Below are positions 1 through 8,888 of a DNA stretch of 64,000 nt, piece after piece. The notes under the pieces are model-generated. The model saw only the letters and a program-made list of their open reading frames with translations. It had not been told where the DNA came from and did no database searches. The translations under genes and the position numbers were made by a program. Numbering within the stretch: the stretch's first letter is position 1; the number at the start of each line of letters is the position of its first letter. This DNA comes from Subtercola vilae (GTDB lineage: Bacteria; Actinomycetota; Actinomycetes; Actinomycetales; Microbacteriaceae), in contig NZ_QYRT01000017.1 of NCBI RefSeq assembly GCF_004923255.1, forward strand, positions 1-64,000. Direction: 5' to 3'.

Positions 1-1082
1 CGACCCACCTCCCGGAGGTCCCACAGCTTCGTAACGACGTCAGGGAGCATTCGCTCGGAGAACCGTCCAGACATATCGATCAACACCATCCACAGAGTAA
101 GTGGTGCAATCACTGCTTGAATCCGCCGGGTTTTGCGTTCCGCTTTCTGCTCGTCCGTCATCGGCCCAGCCTGCGCCGGGGTACTCCCGAAGCTGGCCCA
201 GCGCGGTCGATGCGCTTCTGGGGTGCAGCACACCGGGCTGACCCGCACATCGTCGCCGTGGTAGACCACCACGGTCACGGCGTGCCCGGGGCACGTCTTG
301 TGTTCGTCCGCGTCTAGCTGCGGGCGCATCGTGTCGGTGGGCTCAGCATTGGTGAGCCGGTGAACGCTCTCGTAGGAATCCTCGTCCGTGGCCACGCGCA
401 CGCCTGCGGCCTGAAAGTCAGCGACGACCTCTATGCGTTTGGCTTCGTTGACCCGTTCCTGCCTGATCTGCTCGGCCGCGTACTCCAAGTCGTGGAAGTC
501 ACCCTCCGCGATCTGGGAGAGTTCCGCGATCGCGGCGTCGTCGCCGTCGAACTCTGCCAACACGAGCGCGGTGTCGAAACTGATCTGCCCGCCCGCGAGG
601 GCGGTGCTAGCGTCGACCGATTTCGCGACGGTCAACGATGCTTTGACCTGTTCCTTGCTGGTGCTGGTCTGCTTCGCGATCGCGGTCACACTCAGCCCGC
701 CGAGTTCGAGTTGACGGAACGCGGCGACTTTCTGGTGATCGGTCAGTCCTGTGCGGCGCTCGTTGGTGACGTACTGCTCCGTGACGCGGTGCACGACGTC
801 CAGCGGGCGCTCACCGATCAGCACTGGTACCGTGCAGCCGACGAGGCGTGCGGCGAGTACTCGAAGCTGGCCGTCACGAACGACGACCTGGCCCAGGTCG
901 TTGCGGTAGCCGAGAACGGCCTGCAAGACTCCATGCTGCCGGACGGAGTCAACGAACCAGTCTTCAACGAGTGCGTCTTCGGGGTGGTCGCGGATGTTCT
1001 CTTCCAGAACGATGTTGGCCGCGTCTACGCGCACCAACTCTTCCGGCGCGGTAGCGGCTGGGGCGATAGTGGTGTGTGTCAT
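1..1082 (-). CDS. ParB/Srx-type nuclease-domain protein (3' end outside window)
   Basis: The minus strand from an ATG at 1082 is open to base 1, giving about 360 residues with no stop, so the C-terminus lies outside the window. The N-terminal part reads like a ParB nuclease domain: ENIRDHPEDALVEDWF is followed by a stretch matching the G.LQ..LG/VRDGQLR pattern and then an HTH-like KVAAFRQLELGGLSVTAIAK. In the family these proteins bind DNA and CTP and act in plasmid or chromosome partitioning, or as accessory ParB-like proteins of plasmids and ICEs. A DUF3846-like gene lies upstream on the same strand, which fits a plasmid/ICE backbone. No ParA partner is visible. The family call is solid; a true partition role is inference. 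Confidence 0.75.
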   Translation of the reverse strand, partial: MTHTTIAPAATAPEELVRVDAANIVLEENIRDHPEDALVEDWFVDSVRQHGVLQAVLGYRNDLGQVVVRDGQLRVLAARLVGCTVPVLIGERPLDVVHRVTEQYVTNERRTGLTDHQKVAAFRQLELGGLSVTAIAKQTSTSKEQVKASLTVAKSVDASTALAGGQISFDTALVLAEFDGDDAAIAELSQIAEGDFHDLEYAAEQIRQERVNEAKRIEVVADFQAAGVRVATDEDSYESVHRLTNAEPTDTMRPQLDADEHKTCPGHAVTVVVYHGDDVRVSPVCCTPEAHRPRWASFGSTPAQAGPMTDEQKAERKTRRIQAVIAPLTLWMVLIDMSGRFSERMLPDVVTKLWDLREVG

Positions 1083-1172
1083 TTCAGGTGTAACCTTTCG
1101 CTTGATTATTTGTTTGTTGTTCCGGGCCACCGACCTCCAAGTAGGTGGCCCGGAATTCTTTTTGCTCAGGGG

Positions 1173-1577
1173 TTAGATGTTCCCGAGCAGCGCGGGCGCG
1201 AGGAGCGCCGTGTACTCCGCTGCCGGTCGGTACTGCATCCGCCACCCGATGATGATGTTGATCTGTTCGTCGGTGAGGCTCACGCTCTCTCCGTCAGAAG
1301 CGTGTCCGAGGAACAGGCCCGCTCCGAACAGCACCCCGTCGATCCCGTTGCTGCGGGCGATGACGGAAAGCTCGATGTTCAGACTCGACCGGTACAACCC
1401 CTCGTCGTCAACGAACACGTCGATGCCCTCTGGCAGCCCGACGGCATCGAACACGTCGACGCTGATCGACTGGGTGATGCCCGACAACCGCGCGGTCACC
1501 GTACTGTCATCGATTTCGATGCGTGCGAGATCCCCGTCGAGACTCAGCCGTATCCCGTAAAGCATGTGTATACCCAA
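1173..1577 (-). CDS. DUF3846-like hypothetical protein
   Basis: 134 residues. The pattern is a conserved 'D..GLYRSSLNIE' block, then 'GVLFGAGLFLGHASDGES' and 'SLTDEQ', as in DUF3846 proteins of actinobacterial plasmids and phages, whose function is unknown. The start is ambiguous: a GAGGAAAG Shine-Dalgarno sits immediately before a TTG at 1577, while an ATG at 1565 lies too far from it. It is co-oriented with the ParB-like gene, 91 bp upstream of that gene's start. The family assignment is from pattern memory only. Confidence 0.6.
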   Translation of the reverse strand: MGIHMLYGIRLSLDGDLARIEIDDSTVTARLSGITQSISVDVFDAVGLPEGIDVFVDDEGLYRSSLNIELSVIARSNGIDGVLFGAGLFLGHASDGESVSLTDEQINIIIGWRMQYRPAAEYTALLAPALLGNI

Positions 1578-2060
1578 CTTTCCTCATCGTTGTTCTTCCC
1601 ATTCGGTGCGTTGATCAGGGCTTCCGGACACGGCCGTGGGCGCGGAGGGAGCGGTTGCTAAGCGCAGCGCCCGCAGGGTGCGGAGTCTGCAAATAGCGAC
1701 TGGAGAGCACACGGACGGGCCCGGGAGCTAGGATCGGCAAGCCGAATGGGGAGGACAACGACCTCCCCAAAAAAGACAGCGCCGGCACCGCCGGCACAGA
1801 TCAATCAGAACAGCACCGGCAAATCCGGTACCGCCCAGTGACCGGCTGCATCGACGCATGGTCGCGCAGGCGTTGCAGGCGCCGGTGCCGCCGAGGAGGA
1901 ACAGCGCGACGCCCTGGAGCCCCCGCACCTTGACAAGGCCAGGTGGGAGCAGAATAGGAACATGACGACGGATATCTGGGGGCTTCGAAAGCCGTAGCGC
2001 CGGCTCACCCTCACCGAGGGGCTGTGGGTCGGCGCTCTTCGACTCTCGGAAGCCGCCTTG
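1578..2060. other. Gene-poor stretch
   Basis: No reading frame here has coding character that I trust. Short open frames overlap on both strands with arginine- and serine-rich translations typical of GC-rich noncoding DNA. The part next to 1578 carries the leader of the minus-strand DUF3846-like gene. Confidence 0.5.
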
Positions 2061-2926
2061 TCACACACCGATGCCCACGAACCTCTTCGCGTACGCATAT
2101 CGCATTGCGACGTATCTGCCGTCGCAGTTCACAACCACGGCGATCGTGCGTGCGACCTACCACCCCGCGGCGTCGTCGACGACCGCGAATGGGACCGAGC
2201 CGCGTGTCGATGGGAGTGGAAATACGACGGCAGGAACGTCTGCTCCTGCGAAATGTGCCATGAAGGCCAGAGCCACAAGCGCGAGCGACGGCGCGCCCGT
2301 CACAGCAGCCGCACCCATCTTCAAGCCACGGCCCAGCGCTGGAACAACGGCGAGGACTACGAAAGTTAGAAGCTGGAGCCGGCTACGGGCACTCCCTTCC
2401 GGGTCGCGCCCCAGCTCGGGACTCTCCAAGGATCCCTCGGCTAAGTCAAGATTGAGTGGGTCGGCTCCAACGAGCTTGACGATGCTGGGGAGGATCGGGA
2501 CGCGGACCTCGGGGAAATATTTGTTCGAAGGGTCGAAGGCTCTCTCGAAATTGCTGGGGAGCACCCAGTCTCGCCGCCACCCGGCGTCCTCGAGGCTGAT
2601 AGGTCCTCGAGGCTGATAGGTCGGTCCGGCCAGAACGAGCGTTGCCCATCACTCGTAACCGTCACGAGGGCATATCCGTCTTCACCGTCGATCGGGCCTC
2701 GAAACCGATTCGTTTCGCGGTACCTGGGCGGCATGTCCGAGTATTCACTCGTGGGTCGACGTTTCGGATCGAGCGGGAGGGAGAACACTGCGGCGATCAC
2801 AGAGCTCGGTCGGAATATTCGTGCGGTCGACGCCGCTGCCTCAGCGGTGTCGACCTCAACCGACACATTGCCGACCTGCTGACCATCGCGATAACAGACC
2901 CGCCACAGCGCTGCCATTCTTGTCAC
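2061..2926 (-). pseudogene. Membrane protein gene broken by a 17-bp tandem duplication
   Basis: The reading frame starts at GTG 2926, overlapping the stop of the SRAP gene as GTGA, so the two were translationally coupled. It is disrupted where a 17-bp unit is duplicated at 2586-2619. Removing one copy joins the N-terminal part (ending ..RPISLED) directly to AGWRRDWVLPSNFERAF and restores a protein of about 250 residues. Its C-terminal half has two hydrophobic stretches (LQLLTFVVLAVVPAL and SLALVALAFMAHFAGA), so it was probably a membrane protein. An in-frame TAG at 2157-2159 is followed by 31 more coding-like codons to a TGA at 2061, a possible second lesion. I do not recognise the family. 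Loss of function is inferred from the frame break. Confidence 0.6.
2586..2619. repeat. 17-bp perfect tandem duplication (2 copies)
   Basis: The unit GTCCTCGAGGCTGATAG occurs twice back to back. Because 17 is not a multiple of three it shifts the frame of the surrounding minus-strand gene; deleting one copy restores the frame exactly. Confidence 0.95.
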
Positions 2927-3649
2927 ATACCGTCGACGTCGACGGGCTCGAGCAGCTCGGGGTCGTCCCAGGTCGGGCGTGTGCGGACGTTGTTGATGGT
3001 TAGGCCTACCGGCTATGTGGTGATCGTCGACGCGACCTGTTCAGAGGACGACAGCAGCATGTCGAGGGTCTCAGCGGGGTCCTCGAGTTCGGTGGGCGAG
3101 AGCCATGCGTCCCACAGGTCCGGGGTGAGGAACGCCGGCATGCGGTCGTGGATCTCGCCGGATGCGTCGCGGGCCTCTCGGGTGATGATGGCAAACCGGA
3201 CATTCCAGTCGTCGCCGGTCTTGACCGGGACGTAGATGCCTGCCGCCGAGAGGAAGTCGGCGTCGGAGTGGATGAAGTAGGGCTGCTTCTTGCCCGCGAT
3301 CGTCTTCCACTCGTAAATAGCCGAGCATGGGCACGATCACGCGTCGCCCGAGGAATGCCTTCTTCCACAGGTTCGAGCTCGTGAGGTTTTCGATCCGCGC
3401 GTTGATCTGCGGCGCCGGCGTCTTCAGCCACGGCGGCCGGAAGTCCCACGTAGCATCCCAGTCGACCTCGCAGCGCAGCTCGCCGGAGTCCTCGTCGACG
3501 CGGTCGCGGACGATGACTGGGTTGGTTGGCGCGACGTTGTAGTTAGCCACCCAGTCCGCTGGGCGCCACTCCTGCGGATCACCGCCGGCGTGAACGTAGG
3601 CGGTGATCGTCTCGTTCACCTTGCCGTCGATCGCGAACCGCCCGCACAT
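2923..3649 (-). pseudogene. SOS response-associated peptidase (SRAP/YedK/HMCES family), frameshifted and with an internal amber codon
   Basis: Starts with the family-defining MCGRF at ATG 3649, preceded by GGAG at 5-nt spacing; Cys2 becomes the N-terminal nucleophile that crosslinks abasic sites in ssDNA. Other family marks are NYNVAPT and ARIENL, followed by WKKAFLGRRVIVPM. The frame breaks near 3317, where one extra T turns the expected LGYYEWK into LGYLRVED; the shifted frame continues YEWKTIAGKKQPYF and later GEIHDRMPAFL. In that frame TAG appears where TYP.G is expected, before VGLTINNVRTRP, and the frame then ends at 2923. With two independent lesions the gene is probably dead. The family (abasic-site repair, often SOS-linked) is certain. 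Confidence 0.85.
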
Positions 3650-3891
3650 GCGCTCCACCATACATCGCGCTACTCAAAGGGTGATCTTCAGCGGCCGGGA
3701 TCTCCCGGGAAGGTAATGATTGTCCGAGTGTCAGGGCGTAAATGGCGAGTAGCGGTTGTGGGTAGCGGTAGCCCGGTCAGGTGGTAGCACGATTCCGGGC
3801 ACACGGTAGCGCCGGGGGTCTGAGGGCTGCTCTGCTGTGAGATGACGGCGCATTGGGCGTTCGTCATCTCATCGTTTGGGGCGGGTTCACT

Positions 3892-5481
3892 ATGGCGGAC
3901 TATCGGAAGATCTTGGTGTTGTTGTTGGAGGGGCGTAGTTACCGTGACGTCGTCGAGGTCGCGGGCTGCTCGCATCGTGACGTGGCACGGGTCGCGCAAG
4001 AGGTCCGGGAACGGGGCGTCAGCTCGGCTTCTGGGGTGAGCGATGTGGAGTTGGCAGTCTGGTTCCCCGACGGGCGCCGGAAAGTGTCGGAGGAATACGA
4101 CCAGCCTGATTTGTCGCGGGTGTTGGCGTCGATGAAGCAGAACCGGCATTTCACTTTGCTGTTGGCGTGGCGGCGCTATGTCGACACGAAAGATGTGGGT
4201 AAGAAGTACGGGTATTCGCAGTTCTGTGCCCTGTTTGCCGATTACCTCCGCAGCCACGACCTCGTCGCGGTGCTGCGTCACGAGCCGGGCCGGGCGATGC
4301 TCGTGGACTGGGCCGGTGACACGATCGATGTTGTTGACACGATCACCGGCGAGGTGACGAGGGCGGTGTTGTTCGTCGCGGTGTTGCCGTTTTCGGGGCT
4401 GATGTTCTGCCGCGCGTTCGCTGATATGAAGTCCCCGGCGTGGCTTGACGCGCACGTGCAGGCGTTCGCGTTCTTCGGCGGTGTGCCGCAGATCGTGGTC
4501 CCGGACAACCCGACGACCTCGACGCACCAGACCCACAAGGGCGACGCGGAACGCGTCGTGAACGCCAGGTATCAGCAACTCGCCGACCACTACCAAACAG
4601 CGATCGTGCCGGCACGGGTCCGGCGCCCGCGCGACAAAGCAGCCGCGGAAAACGCGGTGAACGTCGTCAATAAGCGTGTCATCGGTTACCTCGACGATGA
4701 CATGTTCACGACCCTCAGCGAGTTGAACGACGCGATCGGTGAGCGGGTACGAGAGATCAATCACGACATTCGCCGTGCCGACGACAGCACCCGGTGGGAA
4801 AGGTTCGACACCGAGGAACGCGCGCTGCTCGGTGCGTTGCCGGATGCGGGGTTCGAGGACGTCGAATGGAAAGAGCTCAAAGCGGCCCGGAATTATCACG
4901 TCACTGCGGACACGCAACGATATTCCGTGCCATTCGCGTTGGCCGGCCGACTTCTGCGGGTCCGGCTGACCGCGTCGACAGTCACGGTCTTCGACGGGCA
5001 CGAGAGTGTCTGCGACCACCCGAGGCTGACGGGCCGGAAGGGGCAGTATTCGACCCTGCCGGAACACGTGCCGCCGCAGCACCGCAACATCGACGGGCTG
5101 TGGTCCAGGCGCTGGTTCACCGATCGGGCCCGAAGCGTCGGCCCGGCAACAGTCACGGTGATCGAGCAGATCCTCGACGCACAAACGATCGAGGCGCAAG
5201 GGTATTTGGCGTGTCAGAACATCCTCGACGGGCTCGGGAAGAACAACCGGGAACGGCTCGAAGCAGCCTGCCAGGATCTCCTCAACCGCCGCGCCCATCC
5301 GACGTATTCGACGTTGAAACGGCTGATGGCCGCGATCGACACCGATATGAGAAAGCCCCGCCCGGTGGCCCCGGCTGCCTCGACACGTAAACACGGCAGC
5401 GCCGTCGTTTTCCGTGATGCCGACCCCGATGTCTATGTCCGCGATGCGTCGCACTACGCACGCGGCGAGGAGAGCATCTGA
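3892..5481 (+). CDS. istA: IS21-family transposase IstA
   Basis: 529 residues from the ATG at 3892 (MADYRKIL); an upstream in-frame start at 3853 would add 13 residues without a better ribosome site. An N-terminal helix-turn-helix (EGRSYRDVVEVAGCSHRDVA) is followed by the integrase core with the DDE triad visible as DWAGD, VVPDNP and AAAENAV. This is the usual IstA layout of DNA binding followed by RNase H-fold catalysis of strand transfer. Its TGA overlaps the istB ATG as TGATG. No lesions were seen, so it is likely active. Confidence 0.95.
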   Translation: MADYRKILVLLLEGRSYRDVVEVAGCSHRDVARVAQEVRERGVSSASGVSDVELAVWFPDGRRKVSEEYDQPDLSRVLASMKQNRHFTLLLAWRRYVDTKDVGKKYGYSQFCALFADYLRSHDLVAVLRHEPGRAMLVDWAGDTIDVVDTITGEVTRAVLFVAVLPFSGLMFCRAFADMKSPAWLDAHVQAFAFFGGVPQIVVPDNPTTSTHQTHKGDAERVVNARYQQLADHYQTAIVPARVRRPRDKAAAENAVNVVNKRVIGYLDDDMFTTLSELNDAIGERVREINHDIRRADDSTRWERFDTEERALLGALPDAGFEDVEWKELKAARNYHVTADTQRYSVPFALAGRLLRVRLTASTVTVFDGHESVCDHPRLTGRKGQYSTLPEHVPPQHRNIDGLWSRRWFTDRARSVGPATVTVIEQILDAQTIEAQGYLACQNILDGLGKNNRERLEAACQDLLNRRAHPTYSTLKRLMAAIDTDMRKPRPVAPAASTRKHGSAVVFRDADPDVYVRDASHYARGEESI

Positions 5482-6248
5482 TGTTCACGAGCATCGATTA
5501 CGACAAGTTCCGGGCCCTCCGCGTAACACACGTCACGACCCGGCTGGAGGAACTCATCCAAGACGAAACCAACGACACCCTCACCCCCGAGCAGCTGTTC
5601 CTCACCGCGGTCGATGACGCCCTCGAGTCACGGCGCATCAACAAAGTCGACAAACTCATCCGCCAAGCCGCGGTCCCCATCCCAGGAGCGACCGTAGCGG
5701 AGGTCGACTACCGCGACGGCCGCGGCATCACACCGGTTCGGATGCGACGCTACGCCGCCCACGATTGGCGTACCGATCCGACGAACCTGCTGATCATCTC
5801 ACCCACCGGGGGCGGGAAAACCTACCTCGCCTGCGCGTTGGCCATCGGCGCCTGCCAAAGCGAGCACTCGGTCCTCTTTTACCGGATGGACGACCTCGCC
5901 CGCCGACTGATCATCGCCCGAGGTGACGGGATCGCGCATCAGAAACTGTTGAACGAGCTCTCCAACATCGACCTGCTCATCATCGACGATTTCCTCACCG
6001 TCGGCATCGACAGCGACGCCGCCAGCGACCTGTTCGCGATCCTCGCCAACCGGGAACACCGGTTGCCGACCATGATTGCCTCGCAAACCGGACCCGCGCA
6101 CTGGGTCGCCGAGCTGCCCGACCGCGTCGCCGCGGACTCGATCGTGAACCGACTCGCCAACAACGCCCGCATCATCAACCTCGGCCAAATCGACATGCGT
6201 CGACACCGCAATGACCAGGCCCGCGCCCACGAGGGGTACTGGGAATAA
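5481..6248 (+). CDS. istB: IS21-family helper ATPase IstB
   Basis: 255 residues. It is an AAA+ ATPase related to DnaC, with Walker A SPTGGGKTYLAC and Walker B DLLIIDDFL, and IstB-type ends. In IS21 elements IstB remodels target DNA and licenses IstA for insertion. The start overlaps the istA stop (TGATG), which implies coupled translation. The usual GPTGVGKT Walker A is slightly altered but retains the Lys-Thr. Confidence 0.95.
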   Translation: MFTSIDYDKFRALRVTHVTTRLEELIQDETNDTLTPEQLFLTAVDDALESRRINKVDKLIRQAAVPIPGATVAEVDYRDGRGITPVRMRRYAAHDWRTDPTNLLIISPTGGGKTYLACALAIGACQSEHSVLFYRMDDLARRLIIARGDGIAHQKLLNELSNIDLLIIDDFLTVGIDSDAASDLFAILANREHRLPTMIASQTGPAHWVAELPDRVAADSIVNRLANNARIINLGQIDMRRHRNDQARAHEGYWE

Positions 6249-6368
6249 CGCGATAGCGGTCCGGGCAGCAAGCTCGGGCCGCTACCACTTCCACAGAATC
6301 GCGCTACCAACAACATGGACTACCGCTACCAAGAACCGCTACTCGCCACGTAAAGGCGTGCGGTACAT

Positions 6369-6430
6369 TTGCGCCGATAATGAACCTTATATCAAGTAAA
6401 GTATCTGGTATTCGCAGTAAGTGCGAATTA
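6369..6430 (+). repeat. Left inverted repeat of the 20-kb element
   Basis: This aligns without gaps to the reverse complement of 26207-26269 with about 48 of 62 positions identical, including GATAATG, CAAG, AAGTATCT and GTATTCGCA blocks. It contains a perfect palindrome TTCGCA-gtaag-TGCGAA at 6411-6427. Confidence 0.85.
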
Positions 6431-6634
6431 GCGGGCGCCGGTGTCGACCGCATCGCAGGGATTTGGATCAATTTTTCTGGCGTGCTCGGACGGGAACCCT
6501 TGACCCGTAGAAGCGGCAAGCATCTGCGATCTCATCCTCTGATACCTCAGCCGACAGACCGACAAACACGGATAGCGGTCTTCCCCAGTAAGGGGTGGCC
6601 ATGTTGGTCAATCAGTCGGGGGTCGCTGGCTGCT

Positions 6635-7087
6635 CTATCGCTCTTGGCGCAGAAAAACTGTCCCTGGCATATAGTGCGGCTGGTGATCGATTGTCTCTCG
6701 CGACACTCGACTCAGCTCGAGGAAAGCTGCTCGTGCTGCAGGATTCGTTCCCTCGCCGGCTCCTCGCAGGGTCACTGCTTCTTGACCCCCATCTTGGTGG
6801 TTGCGATACTCGACCCCGAGAGCATCACCGAGTTCATCGGCTAGTGAGGTCGCTAACCCGAGACCCCTGCGATCAAACGCAACGACATCGAAACCTTTCT
6901 GCCACTCAAAAAGTTCTGTGAGGGCGGCGTAATAGGAGTTCTCCCACGCCTTCATCCTCGCTTCGAGTTCTTTCGTGAGGTGCGCGTCCTCATAGGCCAC
7001 CGGTCCCGGTGCGAACCAGAGAACGGTGTCCGCATAGTCAGGGAACACCCGCACGACTGACCGAAGGTACTCAACCGCGCTAGCCAT
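6635..7087 (-). CDS. Hypothetical protein, 150 aa
   Basis: Starts at ATG 7087 (MASAVEYLRSVVRVFPDYAD). Composition and codon use are convincing: mixed charged residues and aromatic-rich stretches such as TVLWFAPGPVAYED and KAWENSYYAALTELFEWQKG. No signal peptide or membrane segment is present. I do not recognise the family. It is the first cargo gene inside the left repeat and points toward it; the following gene is divergent with a 157-bp shared promoter region. Confidence 0.6.
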   Translation of the reverse strand: MASAVEYLRSVVRVFPDYADTVLWFAPGPVAYEDAHLTKELEARMKAWENSYYAALTELFEWQKGFDVVAFDRRGLGLATSLADELGDALGVEYRNHQDGGQEAVTLRGAGEGTNPAARAAFLELSRVSRETIDHQPHYMPGTVFLRQER

Positions 7088-7244
7088 GACCCGACTCTAG
7101 TCACCAAAGCCATGCGACGTCACCCACATAAGCACAGCATTTGCCCTGTGGCTGTCCCCATAAGAGAGGACAGGCACAGATTCCCTCCCGAGCCATACTG
7201 GTCATATTGCGACCGCTCGCGGTCATGACAGGATCGAGGAAACC

Positions 7245-7931
7245 ATGAGGGTTAAGAAATCGTTGCTTACTGCCACGGTCGTGGGTCTGTTGATCGTAGG
7301 AAGCGCTGCGCCAGCCTTCGCGGGAACAGCTGACACCGGCGCGGTTACGATGATGGTCCGCGTCAACGGTCAAGAAGTGCCTTTCGACTCATCCTTTCCG
7401 ACACAACCGCTTCACCTGCACGGCACCCCGCCGATACAATCGACCGGCCCTCACACCAACCTGATCAACTTCGACCAGTGGTATGGCTGTTACACGCTCA
7501 ATCACGACGATGACATCTTCGCGACTTTCTACACCCCATCACAGAACGAGCAGCCAGGACGGGAAATCAACCTTCGCTGCGGCAACAGCAGCTACGGCTA
7601 TAAGCACATTGAATCTGGAAAGAAAGCAGACTGGCAAGCCAAGTTTGACGGGGCAGTCAACGCCGGCTGGATTCCGCAAAGTCAAGGGATGCAATCCTGG
7701 GACGACCTCATGGCAGTCGCTGCCGGGGACGCGATTTCTTACCCCAATTTCTCGACCGTCAACCAGTTCAACCAGACCACATGCGCAGTTGTCAACGTCG
7801 ATTTCTATAAAGAAGGTGTTGGCCTTGTTTACACCTTCAATGCACGCGCCGCCTACTCCAACACCAACGATCGCCTCATCACCGCGTTCCCGCAATCGAG
7901 CACAATCTGCCCTCCGGGCTTGGGCGATTAG
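7245..7931 (+). CDS. Secreted hypothetical protein, 228 aa
   Basis: A clear Sec signal peptide: basic MRVKK, a hydrophobic core (LLTATVVGLLIVGSAAP) and an AFA-type SPase I site near residue 26. The mature part is neutral, rich in Asn/Gln/Tyr, and has at least four cysteines (YGC, LRC, TTC, TIC), suggesting disulfides in an exported protein. A GAGG sits five bases before the ATG. Function is unknown; no enzyme motif was seen. It lies next to the IS256-type insertion. Confidence 0.7.
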   Translation: MRVKKSLLTATVVGLLIVGSAAPAFAGTADTGAVTMMVRVNGQEVPFDSSFPTQPLHLHGTPPIQSTGPHTNLINFDQWYGCYTLNHDDDIFATFYTPSQNEQPGREINLRCGNSSYGYKHIESGKKADWQAKFDGAVNAGWIPQSQGMQSWDDLMAVAAGDAISYPNFSTVNQFNQTTCAVVNVDFYKEGVGLVYTFNARAAYSNTNDRLITAFPQSSTICPPGLGD

Positions 7932-8200
7932 GTTCAGGTGTGAGCACAATTCAAACTGTCCTGAAAACCTAGAGGTATGTGACGCGCACCGTTGTCCCCT
8001 ACTCCCCACCGTCCGCGACTGTTCGGTGACTCGCAGGGTCTGTAACGTTTTTGGTGTTTCCGGCATTTTTGGTTAGTAGGTTTCTGCTGCCGGCCAGCGG
8101 TCGGCGAAGGTGATCGCGAACGCGTTCAGCGCGGGTTTCCACCGCACTGTCCAGCGTGTCCTGCCAACCCCGGTCGGGTCAAGCGACCGGGTCACGAGAT

Positions 8201-8232
8201 CTCCCCCACTGAAGCGTCAGCGGGGGTACCCC
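8201..8232 (-). repeat. 32-bp hairpin insert C in IS256 transposase
   Basis: In gene sense it reads GGGGTACCCCCGC, loop, CAGTGGGGGAG. The CCCCCGCTGA and TCAGTGGGGG arms form a 10-bp stem. It replaces one base of the expected Leu-Tyr-Leu codons (after AALKCL). The second IS256 copy has the same insert at the same codon (32971-33002) with one base change. Confidence 0.8.
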
Positions 8233-8789
8233 CAGGCATTTCAGCGCCGCGGCCTCGGTCGGGAAATGACCCCGAGCCCGGACGGCACGCCGGTAACGGG
8301 CGTTCAGCGATTCGATCGCATTCGTCGAGCAGATCACGGTTCTGACCTCGACGTCGTAATCGAGGAAGGGGGTGAATTCTTCCCACGCGGACTCCCATAA
8401 CCGGATGATCGCACCATATTTCTTGCCCCACTTCTCGGTGAGTTCCTCTAACGCGGCACGAGCTGCGGCTGGGCTCGAGGCGGTATAAATCGGGCGGACA
8501 TCTTTCTTCAGTGCGTCCCAGTCCTTTTTCGACGCCAACCGGAACGTGTTGCGGATCAGATGGATGATGCAGGACTGGACCGTCGCTAACGGCCACACGT
8601 TGCCCACCACCTCCGGCAGTCCCTTCAGACCGTCGCAGACGAGGAAGAACGCATCGGTGACGCCCCGGTTCTTGATGTCCGTGAGGACACTCATCCAGAA
8701 CTTCGCCCCCTCACCACCAGTCCCGGCCCAGAGGCCAAGGATGTCTTTCTCTCCCTCCAGCGACACCCCGATCGCCGCATAGATCGGAC

Positions 8790-8821
8790 TGGGCCCACGG
8801 GCGGTGTTCCCGCCTGGGGAG
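8790..8821 (+). repeat. 32-bp hairpin insert B in IS256 transposase
   Basis: On the plus strand: TGGGCCCACG, a stem GGCGG/CCGCC with loop TGTTC, then TGGGGAG. CCCA pairs with TGGG to form an outer stem. It interrupts the transposase after GQVA and is absent from the second copy near 31 kb. Confidence 0.8.
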
Positions 8822-8858
8822 TCGCGACCTGGCCGTCACGGATCTTCACCACGATCGC

Positions 8859-8888
8859 TGGGCCCACGGCGCATTCTTGCGCTGGGGA
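8859..8888 (+). repeat. 30-bp hairpin insert A in IS256 transposase
   Basis: Same ends as insert B (TGGGCCCACG ... TGGGGA), but the inner stem is GCGCA/TGCGC with loop TTCT. The two inserts thus conserve ends and architecture while both arms of the stem differ together. It replaces the AC of a GAC codon in the catalytic-region motif AIFIDAI. Confidence 0.8.

Larger units (their letters stand above)
3743..6348 (+). mobile_element. IS21-family insertion sequence, apparently complete
   Basis: 2606 bp. Both ends carry the same terminal sequence in inverted orientation: TGGCGAGTAGCGGTT followed by a GTAGCGGTAG block, left end at 3743 and right end at 6348. It is flanked by a 6-bp direct repeat, CGTAAA, at 3737-3742 and 6349-6354, consistent with an IS21 target duplication. 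It contains intact istA and istB in the usual overlapping arrangement. It sits only 20 bp outside the left inverted repeat of the 20-kb element. Confidence 0.95.

Noticed and set aside
360-1661. Long plus-strand open frame of 433 codons
   Set aside because: It is antisense to the ParB-like and DUF3846-like genes, which have clear motifs and ribosome sites on the minus strand.
3688-5454. Long minus-strand open frame (588 codons) opposite istA
   Set aside because: It lies wholly antisense to a well-supported IS21 transposase, is Arg/Pro/Val-rich and shows no domain; it is a shadow of GC-rich codon structure.
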